Counted from the stretch's first letter, positions 38,901-47,463 are shown. The stretch: DNA of 64,000 bases from Patiria miniata (GCF_015706575.1 NW_024037067.1:7701909-7765908), one strand, 5' to 3'. The notes: a model not told the origin generated them from the sequence alone. Numbers and translations: made by a program.

Positions 38901-39375
38901 TTATCTTGATTCTACACGATCGCCCCATTTTGTGCATTGGTGATTGGTCACCGCTGTTCGCGAGCACGGTGCTGTATACGTGCGTTATAATACTAATAGA
39001 CACACACAATGTGTACAGTGTAGGTACATGTATATCGTACATTGACTGAAGTGAAAACGACAGGAAAAACGTTGTACTCTGTCGCGTCCGATGTAAACAA
39101 CCAGAGTTTTTTTGTCATTTTTCGGGAACGGTAAGACATTAGACTGGCTTCCTTTCAACTAGATGTTTGCAATAGGATAAGTAAACAATCCAAAACGTGA
39201 AATCTTTGGGGGTTTCAAGCCCTAGTGCCCCTTTAATGGGATGGGACTAAGTCTAAGCATAGGCTCACCTGCTTACAAAACACGATCAACATGATCAACC
39301 CACCTTGCAAGCAAAGTCGAAAAAATCACCGCCCAGCGACCCCGACCGGACCACTCCGTTGCTGTTGGCTGACAT
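2868..39375 (-). CDS. RAB26: RAB26/RAB37-family small GTPase (spliced, six coding exons in window, 3' end outside)
   Basis: Spliced minus-strand gene; join 39304-39375, 33388-33498, 24830-24871, 13668-13787, 4101-4223, 2868-2944. The exons give 181 residues plus two bases of a lysine codon, in one continuous frame. All Ras-superfamily boxes are visible: G1 GDSGVGKT, G2 threonine in [10 protein letters not shown]3 WDTAGQE, G4 NKSD and G5 ETSAK. The stretch [11 protein letters not shown] and the ending [13 protein letters not shown] match vertebrate RAB26 better than RAB37 from memory; invertebrates often have one RAB26/37 gene, so the symbol is provisional. Family knowledge: Rab26/37 act on secretory granules and synaptic vesicles, with RAB26 also linked to autophagy. 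They cycle between GDP and GTP and attach to membranes by C-terminal geranylgeranyl cysteines. Here the N terminus is short (24 residues before the core), unlike the long human RAB26 N terminus. About 30 C-terminal residues are missing; no matching exon was found in 1-2867. Confidence 0.93.
2945..4100 (-). other. RAB26-like intron 5
   Basis: A 1156-bp intron, the shortest of the gene, bounded by GTGCTC (weak donor) and TATTGCAG. I see only short homopolymer runs (for example around 3825 and 3971) and no recognisable element. Confidence 0.75.
4101..4223 (-). CDS. RAB26: RAB26-like coding exon 5 (NKxD guanine-binding motif)
   Basis: Forty-one codons: [19 protein letters not shown], then [20 protein letters not shown], then AK. 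NKSD is the guanine-specificity box. The acceptor CTGCTGCAG| is good. The donor that fits homology is AAG|GTGCTC, which is weak. A second donor, TCG|GTATAG, lies 39 bases further on and would add 13 residues in frame. The family alignment (LAK followed by xxGIxxMETSAK) favours the first, giving the end at 4101. Confidence 0.9.
6565..6740. repeat. Dispersed repeat, copy 1
   Basis: Shares CCTTTGTTTATA, GCAACAGCT..CTTATTGG, TTTTGTACACGTTTTCTAA and CCTCGATTTGGTTCCTG with copies at about 16013-16135, 21418-21540, 21598-21760 and 55950-56075. No terminal repeats were found, so the class is unknown. Confidence 0.55.
9560..9660 (-). repeat. Retroelement-like terminal fragment with hammerhead-like core
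   Basis: The minus strand carries CTGATGA (9640-9646), a possible stem GAGCAG/CTGTTC, then GAAACGTCGAGTT. The adjoining ACTGGTTCTTCTCTGAACCA is shared with 55295-55340. Tails of this kind occur in Penelope-like retroelements that carry hammerhead ribozymes; that link is from memory and is not proven. Confidence 0.35.
12931..13525. mobile_element. Foldback repeat with CpG-rich core
   Basis: The imperfect inverted ends share GATCCTCTACACAA. The centre (about 13060-13195) is unusually rich in CGCG. No clear target duplication was found. Confidence 0.45.
13668..13787 (-). CDS. RAB26: RAB26-like coding exon 4 (switch II)
   Basis: Forty codons, phase 0 on both sides, with acceptor TTTGCTAG| and donor AGG|GTGAGT. 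It encodes [20 protein letters not shown], then [12 protein letters not shown], then RQSFENIR. The WDTAGQE box holds the glutamine that positions the hydrolytic water. [19 protein letters not shown] is characteristic of Rab26/37. Confidence 0.95.
14070..14380. mobile_element. TTA-flanked MITE, family GGCCAAAAAAA (copy 1)
   Basis: Inverted ends GGCCAAAAAAAAAAAGTCTC / GAGACTTTTTTTTTTGGCC are followed inwards by CGGTTTCTGGTATG, with TTA duplicated on both sides (14067-14069 and 14381-14383). A second, inverted-orientation copy lies at 44072-44440. PIF/Harbinger-like by target site. Confidence 0.75.
15434..15482. repeat. A-rich low-complexity tract
   Basis: An almost pure A run with scattered T (ATATATAAAAAAAAAATAAA and so on). 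It may be a retroposed tail or simple sequence; no adjacent SINE body was recognised. Confidence 0.7.
16013..16135. repeat. Dispersed repeat, copy 2
   Basis: Matches the 6565 and 21418 copies over CCTAATCCTCATTCCTTTG and AGCAACAGCTCTCATTGG. Confidence 0.5.
18823..20006. mobile_element. Large TA-flanked foldback element with CAGGGTGTA ends
   Basis: Inverted arms of roughly 200 bp start CAGGGTGTATAAAAAA on the left and end CCTACACCCTG on the right, with TA on both sides. Matching inner arms include GTGGCCACGGATGACTGAGC against GCTCAGTCATCCGTGGCCAC. The TA site suggests a Tc1/mariner-type non-autonomous element. It is interrupted by a second transposon at 19041-19552. No transposase is seen. 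Confidence 0.75.
19041..19552. mobile_element. Nested foldback transposon with 9-bp target duplication (MULE-like)
   Basis: The ends TAGTCTAGGGGCTAGACG and CGTCTAGCACCTAGACTA are inverted repeats that continue as GTTATGG.TTGAT and GATAACC. The 9-bp duplication AGTTTTACC flanks it exactly (19032-19040 and 19553-19561). A 9-bp duplication fits Mutator-like elements. A truncated relative starts at 51198. Confidence 0.8.
21236..21840. repeat. Composite dispersed repeat
   Basis: Contains a single degenerate copy of the 145-bp unit (about 21270-21390: GGCTTCTTAGGATTACCAAG and AAGTTATCGCGCTGACAAG), two copies of the 6565-type repeat, then CACCCACCCACGGAAGGACA and a CCTTCGGCTTC hairpin tail, like 46427-46530. 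Confidence 0.65.
23185..23645. mobile_element. TA-flanked palindromic MITE with CACTCAACC ends
   Basis: Ends CACTCAACCAAAAAAGAAAG and CTTTCTTTTTTGGTTGAGTG are near-perfect inverted repeats flanked by TA (23183-23184 and 23646-23647). Matching inner arms run to the centre (AGCAATCCAGCCAT against TGGCTGGATTGCT). Tc1/mariner-type by target site. Confidence 0.8.
24830..24871 (-). CDS. RAB26: RAB26-like coding exon 3 (42-bp micro-exon)
   Basis: Fourteen codons, [14 protein letters not shown], with acceptor TATTTGCAG| and donor CAG|GTGAGT, both strong. It fills the exact gap between VGIDFR and IWDTAGQE, the beta2-beta3 hairpin of Rab proteins. It is isolated between introns of about 8.5 and 11.0 kb. 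Confidence 0.93.
26042..26108. repeat. Hairpin with 26-bp perfect arms
   Basis: Arm 26042-26067 (GGTGATCCATGGACATTCTA followed by TTTTCC) is exactly complementary to 26083-26108, around a 15-bp loop containing GGCTAAGCCGAGG. An outer pair (TAAAACT..TAGCC against GGCTAGTTTTA) and a further pair (about 26159-26183 against 26530-26555) show it is the core of a larger foldback element. Confidence 0.8.
27650..27920. mobile_element. TTAA-type element, 5'-truncated copy
   Basis: Matches the right half of the 28170-28655 element (GTGCGCGAC, AGCTGCAATTCAAAACAATT, TTCATCAGGTTAG) and ends ATGATGGACTGTAGCTTTAA. Left end absent. Confidence 0.6.
28170..28655. mobile_element. TTAA-type element (family of 51876-52426)
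   Basis: Starts TTAAAGTCAATCATTTGCAG and ends GACTGTATCTTTAA; TTAA on both ends is the piggyBac target signature. The internal sequence (AACTCCCTGTGA, AAGAAGG, TTCATCAGGTT) matches 51876-52426. No coding capacity. Confidence 0.65.
31154..31184. repeat. TACATG tandem repeat
   Basis: Five uninterrupted ACATGT units. Shorter arrays of the same hexamer occur near 8604, 11825, 20196, 27067 and 33720. Confidence 0.8.
31262..31710. mobile_element. Foldback repeat family, copy 2
   Basis: Diverged relative of 1250-2130: GGAAATAAAGGTGTGCTAGG, GATGACCCGAGCCGAAGGCA, TTAACAATTTTACTTCATGT and CTCTCGACCAATAGGAATTG are recognisable in order. Confidence 0.6.
33145..33225 (-). repeat. tRNA-like SINE fragment
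   Basis: The minus strand reads GGAGGTCGTGAGTTCGAGTC then CCACCCGAGAG, a Pol III B-box (GAGTTCGAGTCCC) in a tRNA-like context. No A-box or full cloverleaf is visible, so it is not called a tRNA gene. Confidence 0.45.
33388..33498 (-). CDS. RAB26: RAB26-like coding exon 2 (P-loop and switch I)
   Basis: Thirty-seven codons in phase 0 on both sides, with acceptor TCTGCAG| and donor AGG|GTGAGG. It encodes [15 protein letters not shown], then VRFKDGAF, then [11 protein letters not shown]. It contains the Walker A/P-loop (GDSGVGKT), which binds phosphate, and the switch I effector threonine. It is the most family-diagnostic exon of the gene. Confidence 0.95.
33751..34111. mobile_element. Foldback MITE with AATTCGGGCGATTCAC ends
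   Basis: Inverted ends AATTCGGGCGATTCACAAT / TGTGAATCGCCCGAATT are followed inwards by CACCAAGAGTTTGCCATGGA on both arms. Target duplication unclear. Confidence 0.75.
35008..35532. mobile_element. TTAA-flanked element, family 2 (copy 1)
   Basis: Starts TTAAAGGGAAGATACAACAT and ends ATGTTGTACAGTCCCTTTAA (inverted repeat with one extra base). It includes a GTTGGCCGACCAGCGTTGG palindrome. The same family, in opposite orientation, is at 36986-37502. piggyBac-like by its TTAA ends. Confidence 0.75.
36986..37502. mobile_element. TTAA-flanked element, family 2 (copy 2, inverted)
   Basis: Starts TTAAAGGGAATATACATCAT and ends GTTGCATTTTCCCTTTAA. It contains a 34-bp perfect palindrome at 37307-37340. 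Internal order is the reverse of 35008-35532. Confidence 0.75.
38870..39236. mobile_element. Partial TTAA-type element (family of 44472-45006)
   Basis: Shares GCATTGGTGATTGGTCACCG, GTCCGATGTAAACAACC, GGTAAGACATTA and CCTAGTGCCCCTTTAA with 44472-45006. The left end is not recognisable. Confidence 0.6.
39304..39375 (-). CDS. RAB26: RAB26-like coding exon 1 (start codon)
   Basis: Starts with ATG at 39375-39373 and encodes 24 residues: [13 protein letters not shown], then [11 protein letters not shown]. The last residues match the FKV-type strand that leads into the P-loop in Rab26/37. The donor is AAG|GTGGGT, phase 0, which joins cleanly to the next exon (VMLIGDSG). No homology fixes the start codon, but this is the first ATG of the only frame that fits, and it lies just downstream of a GC-rich stretch. 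Confidence 0.85.
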
Positions 39376-39650
39376 CTCCCAAGTCCTTGATTATCCAGCT
39401 ATCCTATCATCTCCTGTAATAATCCCTCGCGTCCTGTTTCGGCGTGATTTTGGAGAAAATATGCATTGAAGATGATGACAACTGCACGTCCATCAGAAAA
39501 GCTGCAAATGGGTGACATATGAAGAGCGCCCTCTGTCGCTCATCATCACAATTTGGGGAAAAAGTTCGGGGAGGGGGCCGGGCGGCATGAGGCTGAGGAG
39601 GCGCCGCCGCGCTAGAGCCGGCTAGGCGCGTCCTTCCTTAAAGAGTGAGG
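39376..39650 (-). promoter_or_regulatory. Probable 5'UTR/promoter of the RAB26-like gene
   Basis: Directly upstream of the start codon, with a GC- and CpG-rich stretch at about 39560-39640 that stands out from the AT-rich surroundings. No TATA box or defined start site is evident. The call rests on position and base composition only. Confidence 0.4.
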
Positions 39651-42064
39651 AATGATGCTCTGTACAATTCTATCCTTTTGGCCAAATCACATTACCTAAA
39701 CACTAAAAGGTTCCATATTATAATGTCGAATTTGTAGGGAAAAAAAGAAAAAAAAAGTGCAAACTGCAGCCAGCTCAATCCCCATGCATAGGAGTACGGT
39801 GCAACCCTGCATTAAAATTCCCATTAGTGCTAAATGCCCATACCTTAAAATTCTTTTTAAAAACATTCAGAACTCTGACAGGTATTTAAGCTGCACAGTA
39901 AAATGATGATCAACATGTCATCTTTTGATTTTCCCCTCACTTCCTGGTGGGTTGACCATTGACTTTTCGAGATATTCTCACCCAAAGAATTAAGACTAAA
40001 AAACTACCCCTAGCCCTCCACAACATGGCAAAATAGCGCCTTTTTCGACCCCAATTGCATCCAAAATGCTCAGAATTGGAAGCCCCAAGTGCCAGAGGTT
40101 CATTGCCATATCTCTTCAATTCCCAAATTTTATGGCTCTCAGAACTCTCTAATATAGTACAGAATATTTTGAGGGGTATAACTTCTCGTCAGCTCAGCGG
40201 ATGGATTTAGGCATATTTACCGGTGCGCACCCACAGAGGGAAAGAATGTAGTTTCCAGACGCCACATCTTTGATTGCAAGCATTTTGAAAGTATTTTCTT
40301 ACAAAATTAGAAATGTTTCTCAGTCCCACATTCACTGTCTTTTCAACATTTTTGCAATGACTGACCTTCATTGGGATGATATAAGATGAAAAAAGGGGGC
40401 ATACTGAGGATGAAACATTCTTTCTAACCATAGATATAGTTTCATAATAGCATCTGAAGGAAGAAAATAGAAATGCGTTTTGAAAAGCATATAACATGCA
40501 AATTAACCCATTGTGTTTTGATGCTATGAAAAGAAATATTTCCTTATACCCTCAAACACTGCAAAAATAAAACTCACACAACAGACAGAACTTAAAAATC
40601 ATGAAAACTATATTTCAATATTTTCATATTTGCAGCTACAAGTATTTACATTTCAATTTCTCAAGTTTTACTTTCAGTACGAACTGATATACAGATGAAT
40701 GAATAAACCTGCACATTTTCCTAACTGATAAGGGAAAAACTATTTCATCCATAAAAATAAATATCTTTTTCTTTCAAAATTTATTAATTTTAAGCAATTT
40801 ATACCAGCATTCTAATGTTAAAATTTTCTACATTTGCACTATTCAACTCAAAAGACGCCACCATGTATCTCATCTTTTATCTTTTATCTAAACTATTAAA
40901 GTTGCATTCCACGTGCTCTTCAACAAATTCAATTTTTTCTTCTTAATAACTTATGAACATGTAGGTTTTATTTGAATAAAAAAAAACCTCCCTCTCTTTT
41001 TTTTGTGCCAACGTTTTTGTTTTGGTGACAAACTGATCCGCTTTGCAAGCAGACTGGCTCCTGGTTCATGGTCAGGGTGACCGTAAGGTCAGAGCCAAAT
41101 TCTGCTAAATGCACATCAAAAATCTGTCAGATTTATCAAAAATCTGTCAAATTCCCCAGAATTACACTATAAACACTTAAAATCACATGCAGATTGATAG
41201 TGTTGCCTTAATTAAGATTCAAATTACACAATAAACAATCTAGTCACATACAGATGTTGTGAAATTATTGGTAAATTTCGGGCAAAACGCGGATCCGGCC
41301 ACGACGAAGTCCGTTTCCCAGTGAATCTCAGCACCTAGACCAGCCAACCTGTCCCATTATGTAAGGGTTTGTTTGAAAGGATTGAAGCTTTTTTAAACAA
41401 ATGTACACTTTTTTGTTAAAATTTGCTGTTTTTCTGTCAAAAATTCTGCGAGAAATCTGCCAAAAAAAATCCATTCTAACAAATTTTCTGTCAAGCTCAT
41501 TTTTTTAACAAAAATTCTGTCAAAGTTAGCCGAAAATCAGCCAAAACGGTCAGCCTGTTTATGGCCTGAACATTGTCGAGACTGATGGTGGGGTGGGAAC
41601 CAGTCCACTCTGCGAGAAATGGTATTATTGTCTGGCAGCCAATAATTCAAAATTGTAACGTAATTTTATAATTCTATAAATAATCATGGGCCATGTTTTG
41701 GTCAATGTCTCAATCAAAAGTGAAGAACTTTTGTATTGCTAGAAAAATAGCCATTTAGAAAAGGAACATATTTTTTTGTGATAAAATTTGGAAAAAGTAC
41801 GGGGAACGCAACTTTCAAACTAATATCAGGCAAGGCTACACATAGATCATTTCAAGCAGTGTCACTGTACACCCACAGAGGTAGCATTCAATAATGAAAG
41901 CATTCTGCCAGATACAGTTCAGTATAATGGGGCTGTGTTGTTCAGTAGCGGGCAAAATGTCTTTGCAATTGAATGGGGCCTTAGTGTATGTACATGTACA
42001 AGTGATAGCAAGAATGGTGTATATTGCATCAACTAACCTCTATTGCAAATTTCAGATTATTCTA

Positions 42065-42864
42065 CAGGGTGAGTCAAAAAAGCGGAAACCAAACCCATAG
42101 AAATATATTTCATATGCAAAACAATACGTAGCACCAAAAACAATTATGACTGGTAAGCTAATTCAATAAACTATTTTTAGATGAAAAAATTACTTCAATT
42201 GCTCAATCTGTTCAAATTATATCACCATTTAAACAAAATGACCCTAAAATCGGTTTCGTCCAAAAAATGTGATTTCAAGAATTGTCGTTACAATTGCCTC
42301 CAAACATCACAAGCGATAAAAACTCAGTTTAAAGTTAACAATATTCAACAAAGTCCTTTTGAAGGCCCGTCTTTGAAAAAAAAGTGGAATTAATAAATCC
42401 TATTGTTAGCCAAAGCAGGGTTGTCAACAAAGATATTGTGTACGACAGTTGTACAAACAAGTATTCTGTGTAATTTTCTTTGTTGCTCTTAACAGTCAGA
42501 ACCCACAATAAATTGCCTTTTTTTTTGGGCGAAACTAATTTTAGGGTCATCGTTTAAATGGTATTGTTGTAAAGGAACGCGTGCAGAACGGGAGTGCCGT
42601 TCACACGCGTTCGCACGCGTGTGAACGGGAGGTAGCTTAAACAAAAGAATGCTTTCCCTGCGTGGGCGCGCGTGCGAACGGTCAATGTATTTTTGGTGTC
42701 TCGCCTAATATAATTTGAACAGATTGAGCAATTGAAGTAATTGTTTCATCTAAAAGTAGTTCATTAAATTGGCTTACCAGTCATAAATATTTTTGGTGCT
42801 ACATATTTTTTCAAAATATGAAATATATTTCTTTGGGTTTGGGTTCTGCTTTTTATTGACTCTG
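42065..42864. mobile_element. TA-flanked foldback element (CAGGGTGAGTC ends)
   Basis: CAGGGTGAGTCAAAAAAGCG at the left is mirrored by GACTCTG at the right, flanked by TA. The arms include ACTTCAATTGCTCAATCTGT against CAGATTGAGCAATTGAAGT. A CpG-rich hairpin sits at 42597-42628. No transposase. Confidence 0.75.
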
Positions 42865-43133
42865 TAGATGCATTGATGGTGGCTTGTCTCCTCGCTAGCT
42901 ACCCTCCATTTTTTCCTCACCCGAAAAAAATCACCGTCCTGTACTTTCTACAATGTAATTTTCCTCTGAGTATATTGTACATTTGTTACTGCTATCAATT
43001 CAACTTTATCACAGTGGGGGACGGGTTGAATAAGGGGGGGGGGGGGGTTATCTACTTTGGGCCAGACAGAAACACAGAGCCAATGTATTATTCTTATTAA
43101 AATTCTCGAAAAGTAGAAGAAAGGATCTCTATA

Positions 43134-43530
43134 CAGGGTGAGTAAAAAAAAACGAAACCCAAATGTCGGGACCATTGTTTTAGTGAAGTTCTGCATGTAG
43201 CACTTTCAAAATCTAGGATATGAAAGCCCGATTCATAAGCTTTCTTTTAGTACAGGAATCATTCAAATCACTCATGTACTTTTCAAGTTACGCAATTTTA
43301 AACACAACCACCGTTTTAAGGTTCTGTCCACGGATCACACAAAAAAAAAGTTCAGTGTTCTTTCAGCAAAATGAAAACAGATCACATAGGGATGCATGTG
43401 AATTGTTTTCGTTTTGCTGAAAGAACGCACACCTTTTTTGGTGATCCGTGGACAGAACTTTAAAACATGCAGAACTACACTCAAACAATGGTCCCGACAT
43501 TTGGGTTTCGTTTTTTTTTTACTCACCCTG
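43134..43530. mobile_element. TA-flanked foldback element (CAGGGTGAGT ends), short copy
   Basis: Ends CAGGGTGAGTAAAAAAAAAC and TTTTTACTCACCCTG are flanked by TA. The outer arm ACCCAAATGTCGGGACCATT is mirrored. It is the same family as 49602-50106 but lacks part of one arm. Confidence 0.8.
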
Positions 43531-44071
43531 TATTTTGTTTTTAAAAATTTGGTCACAAACCACATATATTATCTTTGCATTATCTAAAAGCACCTGGAAT
43601 TTACATGTCTCTGAGAAGACGGGAAGGTACTCCTTAAGTGTGGCTTTACCACACCACTGGAGATTGGTACATTTCTTCTGGATGTAACAAAAAACAAGAC
43701 TGGCAAGTTTGACCGGGCTTTGGTCTTTCTTGTAGCTCCAGGTTTCCTTGGATATGACTAGAGGCACTTTCACAGCAACCCTTCGTAGATTGGGGATTCT
43801 GATGAAGAGTAAAGAAACATTTTCATTGGAACATGAGTTGGTGTTTTATTAATGAAAAATTTGATTGATCTTAATACAATATGTGCCTGGATGTTTCCCA
43901 AGACCATTAGACTACTACTAGCACTTGCCGACAGGTAACAAAGGCTTCTGAAATTGTGTTGGTTGCCGAGGGTCTGTGAGATTTCTACTTTTTATATACT
44001 ACTTTTTTAATTAAACCAGAGATTGAGTGAAGACGACTTTAAAAAACAAGAGAAATACTGTAATCTGCTTA

Positions 44072-44440
44072 GGCCAAAAAAAAAAGTCTCCGGTTTCTGG
44101 TATGGAGCTTGCACAAAAAGTGGTGCGGCGACGCGGCTTTTTTTTTTTACCTGGTTTTTTTTTGCTTCAAATGTCGGCGGATGATTGCAAAATGGTGCCC
44201 GACTAAACTTAGTACAAATATATGAGGGTCCAGAGAGGCCACATAAAGCTTATTCTCGATCATAACCCTATCTAAAAACACGTTAAAATTGTGCAGCAGC
44301 AGGATTCCAGTCAAACCAGTGAGTTTGGTGGTTTTGAGACATCATCTTTCATTGAAAAAAACCTTTTTCATTTTGCCGACGCGCATGGCTACGGCGACGC
44401 GCGCGCATACCAGAAACCGGAGACTTTTTTTTTTTTGGCC
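44072..44440. mobile_element. TTA-flanked MITE, family GGCCAAAAAAA (copy 2)
   Basis: Same ends as 14070-14380 with TTA at 44069-44071 and 44441-44443. It is opposite in internal orientation and carries about 60 bp more in the middle. Confidence 0.75.
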
Positions 44441-44471
44441 TTATCCACTTTCCAAGATTTTTCATGGAATG

Positions 44472-45006
44472 TTAAAGGGACACTAGGTCCTGGAACAGCC
44501 CAATTGGGCTACAAAACGCGCTTTGAACGAGATTATGTTAATCGGAAAGAACATTTAAAACTAGGATAGAAACATCCACACAACTATCCTTTAAAAACTG
44601 GGCGTTTTTGTGTTATTCCTGTATTATGCGTGCGAGAATGAATTTCGGGGTCCACTTTTGCGACCCCATAAATTCGAGCTGTTTGGGTGCTAGTTGTGAT
44701 TTCATTCGTATGCGTAAAGTGTTCGCCTTTTGCGGATGTTGAAGAAACCAAATTTTTTTGCATTGGTGATTGGTCACCGCTGTTCCCAAGACACACAAAG
44801 TATATATCGTACACTGTATGAGAACGACACGAAAAACGTATTCGTAATCCGTCGTGTCCGATGTAAACAACCGGGGATTTTTCCTCTTTTCTCGGGAATG
44901 GTAAGACATTAGGTTGGTTTCCTTTCAACCACATGTTTGAAATAGGATAAGTAAACAATCCAAAACATGAAATTTTCGGGGATTTCAGGACCTAGTGCCC
45001 CTTTAA
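44472..45006. mobile_element. TTAA-flanked element, family 1 (complete)
   Basis: Ends TTAAAGGGACACTAGGTCCT and AGGACCTAGTGCCCCTTTAA form an inverted repeat including TTAA. Shorter relatives lie at 57320-57476 and 38870-39236. piggyBac-like by target site; no coding capacity. Confidence 0.8.
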
Positions 45007-45230
45007 TACAAACAGAGAAGCAAACAAGTCAGGTGTGTTTACAAACACAAATGCCCCGCAACCGTGACTGTTCCCATGACATAACACCACTCTTTTAACA
45101 TCAACTTACATGTACCTTGGTCACATGGAACGTTCATTAATTGACAGCATTAGTGTCTTCTGTAGGTTTTATATGAATTAATCCCTAATCCCTATGATCT
45201 CAGAATAAATACAAGGTTTCGATTGTTTTA

Positions 45231-46100
45231 GCCACTGTGACCTTGACCCTTGACCTTTTGGCCCCAAATGCAAAAGGCTTCTTAGGATTACCAAGGACAA
45301 TCCACAAACCAAATTTGAAGTTCATATGTAAAGTATTTCTCAAGTTATCGCGCTGACAAACTTTCTATTGTTTCAGCCACTGTGACCTTGACCCTTGACC
45401 TTTCGGCCCCAAATGCAATAGGCTTCTTAGGATTACCAAGAACAATACACAAACCAAATTTGAAATTCATATGTAAAGTATTTCTCAAGTTATCGCGCTG
45501 ACAAAATTTCTTTTGTTTTAGCCACTGTGACCTTGACCCTTGACCTTTCGGCCCCAAATGCAAAAGGCTTCTCAGGATTGCCAAGGACAATCCAAAAACC
45601 AAATTTGAAGTTCATATGTAAAGTATTTCTTAAGTTATCGCGCTGACAAAATTTCTATTGTTTCAGCCACTGTGACCTTGACCCTTGACCTTTCGGCCCC
45701 AAATGCAATAGGCCTCTTAGGATTGCCAAGGACAATCCACAAACCAAATTTGAAGTTCATATGTAAAGTATATCTCAAGTTATCACGCTGACAAAATTTC
45801 TTTTGTTTTAGCCACTGTGACCTTGACCCTTGACCTTTCGGCCCCAAATGCAAAAGGCTTCTCAGGATTGCCAAGGACAATCCACAAACCAAATTTGAAG
45901 TTCATATGTAAAGTATTTCTCAAGTTATCGCGCTGACAAAATTTCTATTGTTTCAGCCACTGTGACCTTGACCCTTGACCTTTCGGCCCCAAATGCAATA
46001 GGCCTCTTAGGATTACCAAGAACAATACACAGACCAAATTTGAAGTTCGAATGTTAAGTATTTCTCAAGTTATCGTGCTGACAAGATTTGTCCGGACACA
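45231..46100. repeat. Six-copy tandem array of a 145-bp unit
   Basis: Units start with GCCACTGTGACC at 45231, 45376, 45521, 45666, 45811 and 45956, spaced exactly 145 bp. Each holds TGACCTTGACCCTTGACCT near its start and AAGTTATCGCGCTGACAA near its end. Odd and even units differ systematically (upstream TTGTTTTAGCC against TTGTTTCAGCC; AAAGGCTT against ATAGGC), so the real repeat is a 290-bp dimer. The near-identical open frames on the minus strand are by-products. Confidence 0.9.
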
Positions 46101-46426
46101 CACACCCACACACCCATACTTGTTTCACATGACTAGTGTGGACTTTCCATTGCTTTCGTGTAGTTAAGAAAAACCAGTGAAAAAACTCATTTTTCTCAAA
46201 CTGTGAAAACTCTTTCAACCCAATTTTTTTTCTATGATTCCCTTTAGTGTTTCTCTTCATTCTGCTACAGATAAACCTAACCCAAAAATGCCTCTAAACC
46301 TGTTTTCCAGAAATGGGGAAACACTGTGTGGACGTTGGGCAAGTCCACACAACGTCGGTGCTACCTACATTATGTGGACGTCTTTTGTTCGGAAGTCCAC
46401 ACTGCGTATGTAAGACAAACTCACCC

Positions 46427-46530
46427 ACCCACCCACACACACACCCACACACCCACCCACCCACCCACCCACCCACCCACGGAAGGACAAGGCGGAAACA
46501 GTATGCCCCTTCGGCTTCGCCGCGGGGCAT
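46427..46530. repeat. CACC-rich tract and CTTCGGCTTCGCCGCGGGGC tail
   Basis: (CACCCA)n followed by GGAAGGACAAGGCGGAAACA and a CCCCTTCGGCTTCGCCGCGG hairpin. The same combination ends the composite repeat at 21765-21838, next to a 145-bp-unit relative in both places. Confidence 0.75.
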
Positions 46531-46969
46531 AAAAAGGACAATAGAGTGTTCCCAACTTCCAATGAGCCCTAGCATCCCACACCTTTTCAATTTGCTATGG
46601 TTGGTCAGCCCTTTCAAATTTTGGCGGCCAAAAGTTCTTTTCTAAATCCTGAGTTTGTATGTGAAATGCTGGGTCACTTGTGGGACTATTTCCAGACAAG
46701 ATCAATCCTTCTATATTAGACATGAGCCTGGGAGGTGAGATTTGACTGACCTAAAATGGAGTTTCTGACGGCTAGTTTGTCATGTCTCGGCAACATCTGA
46801 CAATTCTGCATCCAGCTTTCTGGTCTCCATTCTAGCCACTGCAATGAAATGAACATGACACTTATGACGTACCTTTGTCTGGTAGCCATAACAGCTCTCT
46901 AAACAAATGGCAATGGCATGTTGTAAATCCCCAGCATGCTGAAATAACACTTGACCTCGTGTACACATC

Positions 46970-47205
46970 TTAACCAGTTCACGCCGGTATTATTTTGACA
47001 AGAACGGAATGAGGCGCGGAATTAATTTCACTCGACCTGAAGCCAGGCGGGTTGAAGCCATGACCCTCGGGCAGCACACGCATATTTCCGGCCTCGCTCG
47101 CTGCAAGCGGGTCACTGATAGATATGTCAAGGTCTTGTCTGTCATCCGTTCCGAATACCGCAAAACTTTTGTGTGCACACACGGCCTCCGGCGCGAACTG
47201 GTTAA
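46970..47205. mobile_element. TTA-ended MITE (family of 1370-1615)
   Basis: TTAACCAGTTCACGC at the left and GCGCGAACTGGTTAA at the right. Interior parts match 1370-1615 (GGCCTCGCTCGCTGCAAGCG, ATTCCGAATACCGCA-like). Confidence 0.7.
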
Positions 47206-47463
47206 ACACTCAATCACAATGCTTGCTGGGATAGGCTGGCTGACTCAAATTTGACATTGCAGCAAGTTCTGCCATCAATGACACTTTTGGAAAAACATCG
47301 GCAGTTTACATATCCCTTCCACCAATATTTAAATTTGGTAAAAACAACACTGAAATCAAAACATTCAGCCACTAAAATACGAAACTTTTAAGTTATTTTA
47401 ACAAGTACATCATGCATTTCCAAACATATTTGCAGAACCTATTATGAATATCTCAATATAAGT

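Larger units (their letters stand above)
33499..39303 (-). other. RAB26-like intron 1 (5.8 kb)
   Basis: First coding intron. It contains a foldback element (33751-34111), two oppositely oriented copies of a TTAA-flanked element (35008-35532 and 36986-37502) and a partial TTAA-family copy ending at 39236, only 67 bp from exon 1. The adjacent 38280-38350 region is CpG-rich. I see no second gene. Confidence 0.7.
39651..47463. other. Intergenic region between the RAB26-like and arrestin genes
   Basis: About 7.8 kb. From 39.65 to 42.06 kb it is AT-rich with no supported feature. From 42.07 kb on it is a cluster of DNA-transposon derivatives (42065-42864, 43134-43530, 44072-44440, 44472-45006), the 145-bp tandem array (45231-46100), a CACC-rich tail and the MITE at 46970-47205. 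The region around 46550-46960 shows no feature. Confidence 0.6.

Noticed and set aside
45345-45892. Two nearly identical 85-codon frames on the minus strand
   Set aside because: They are by-products of the 145-bp tandem array (two units apart), not genes.
46294-46645. Overlapping frames rich in His-Pro-Thr or Trp-Val-Gly
   Set aside because: Translation of the CACC microsatellite in both strands.
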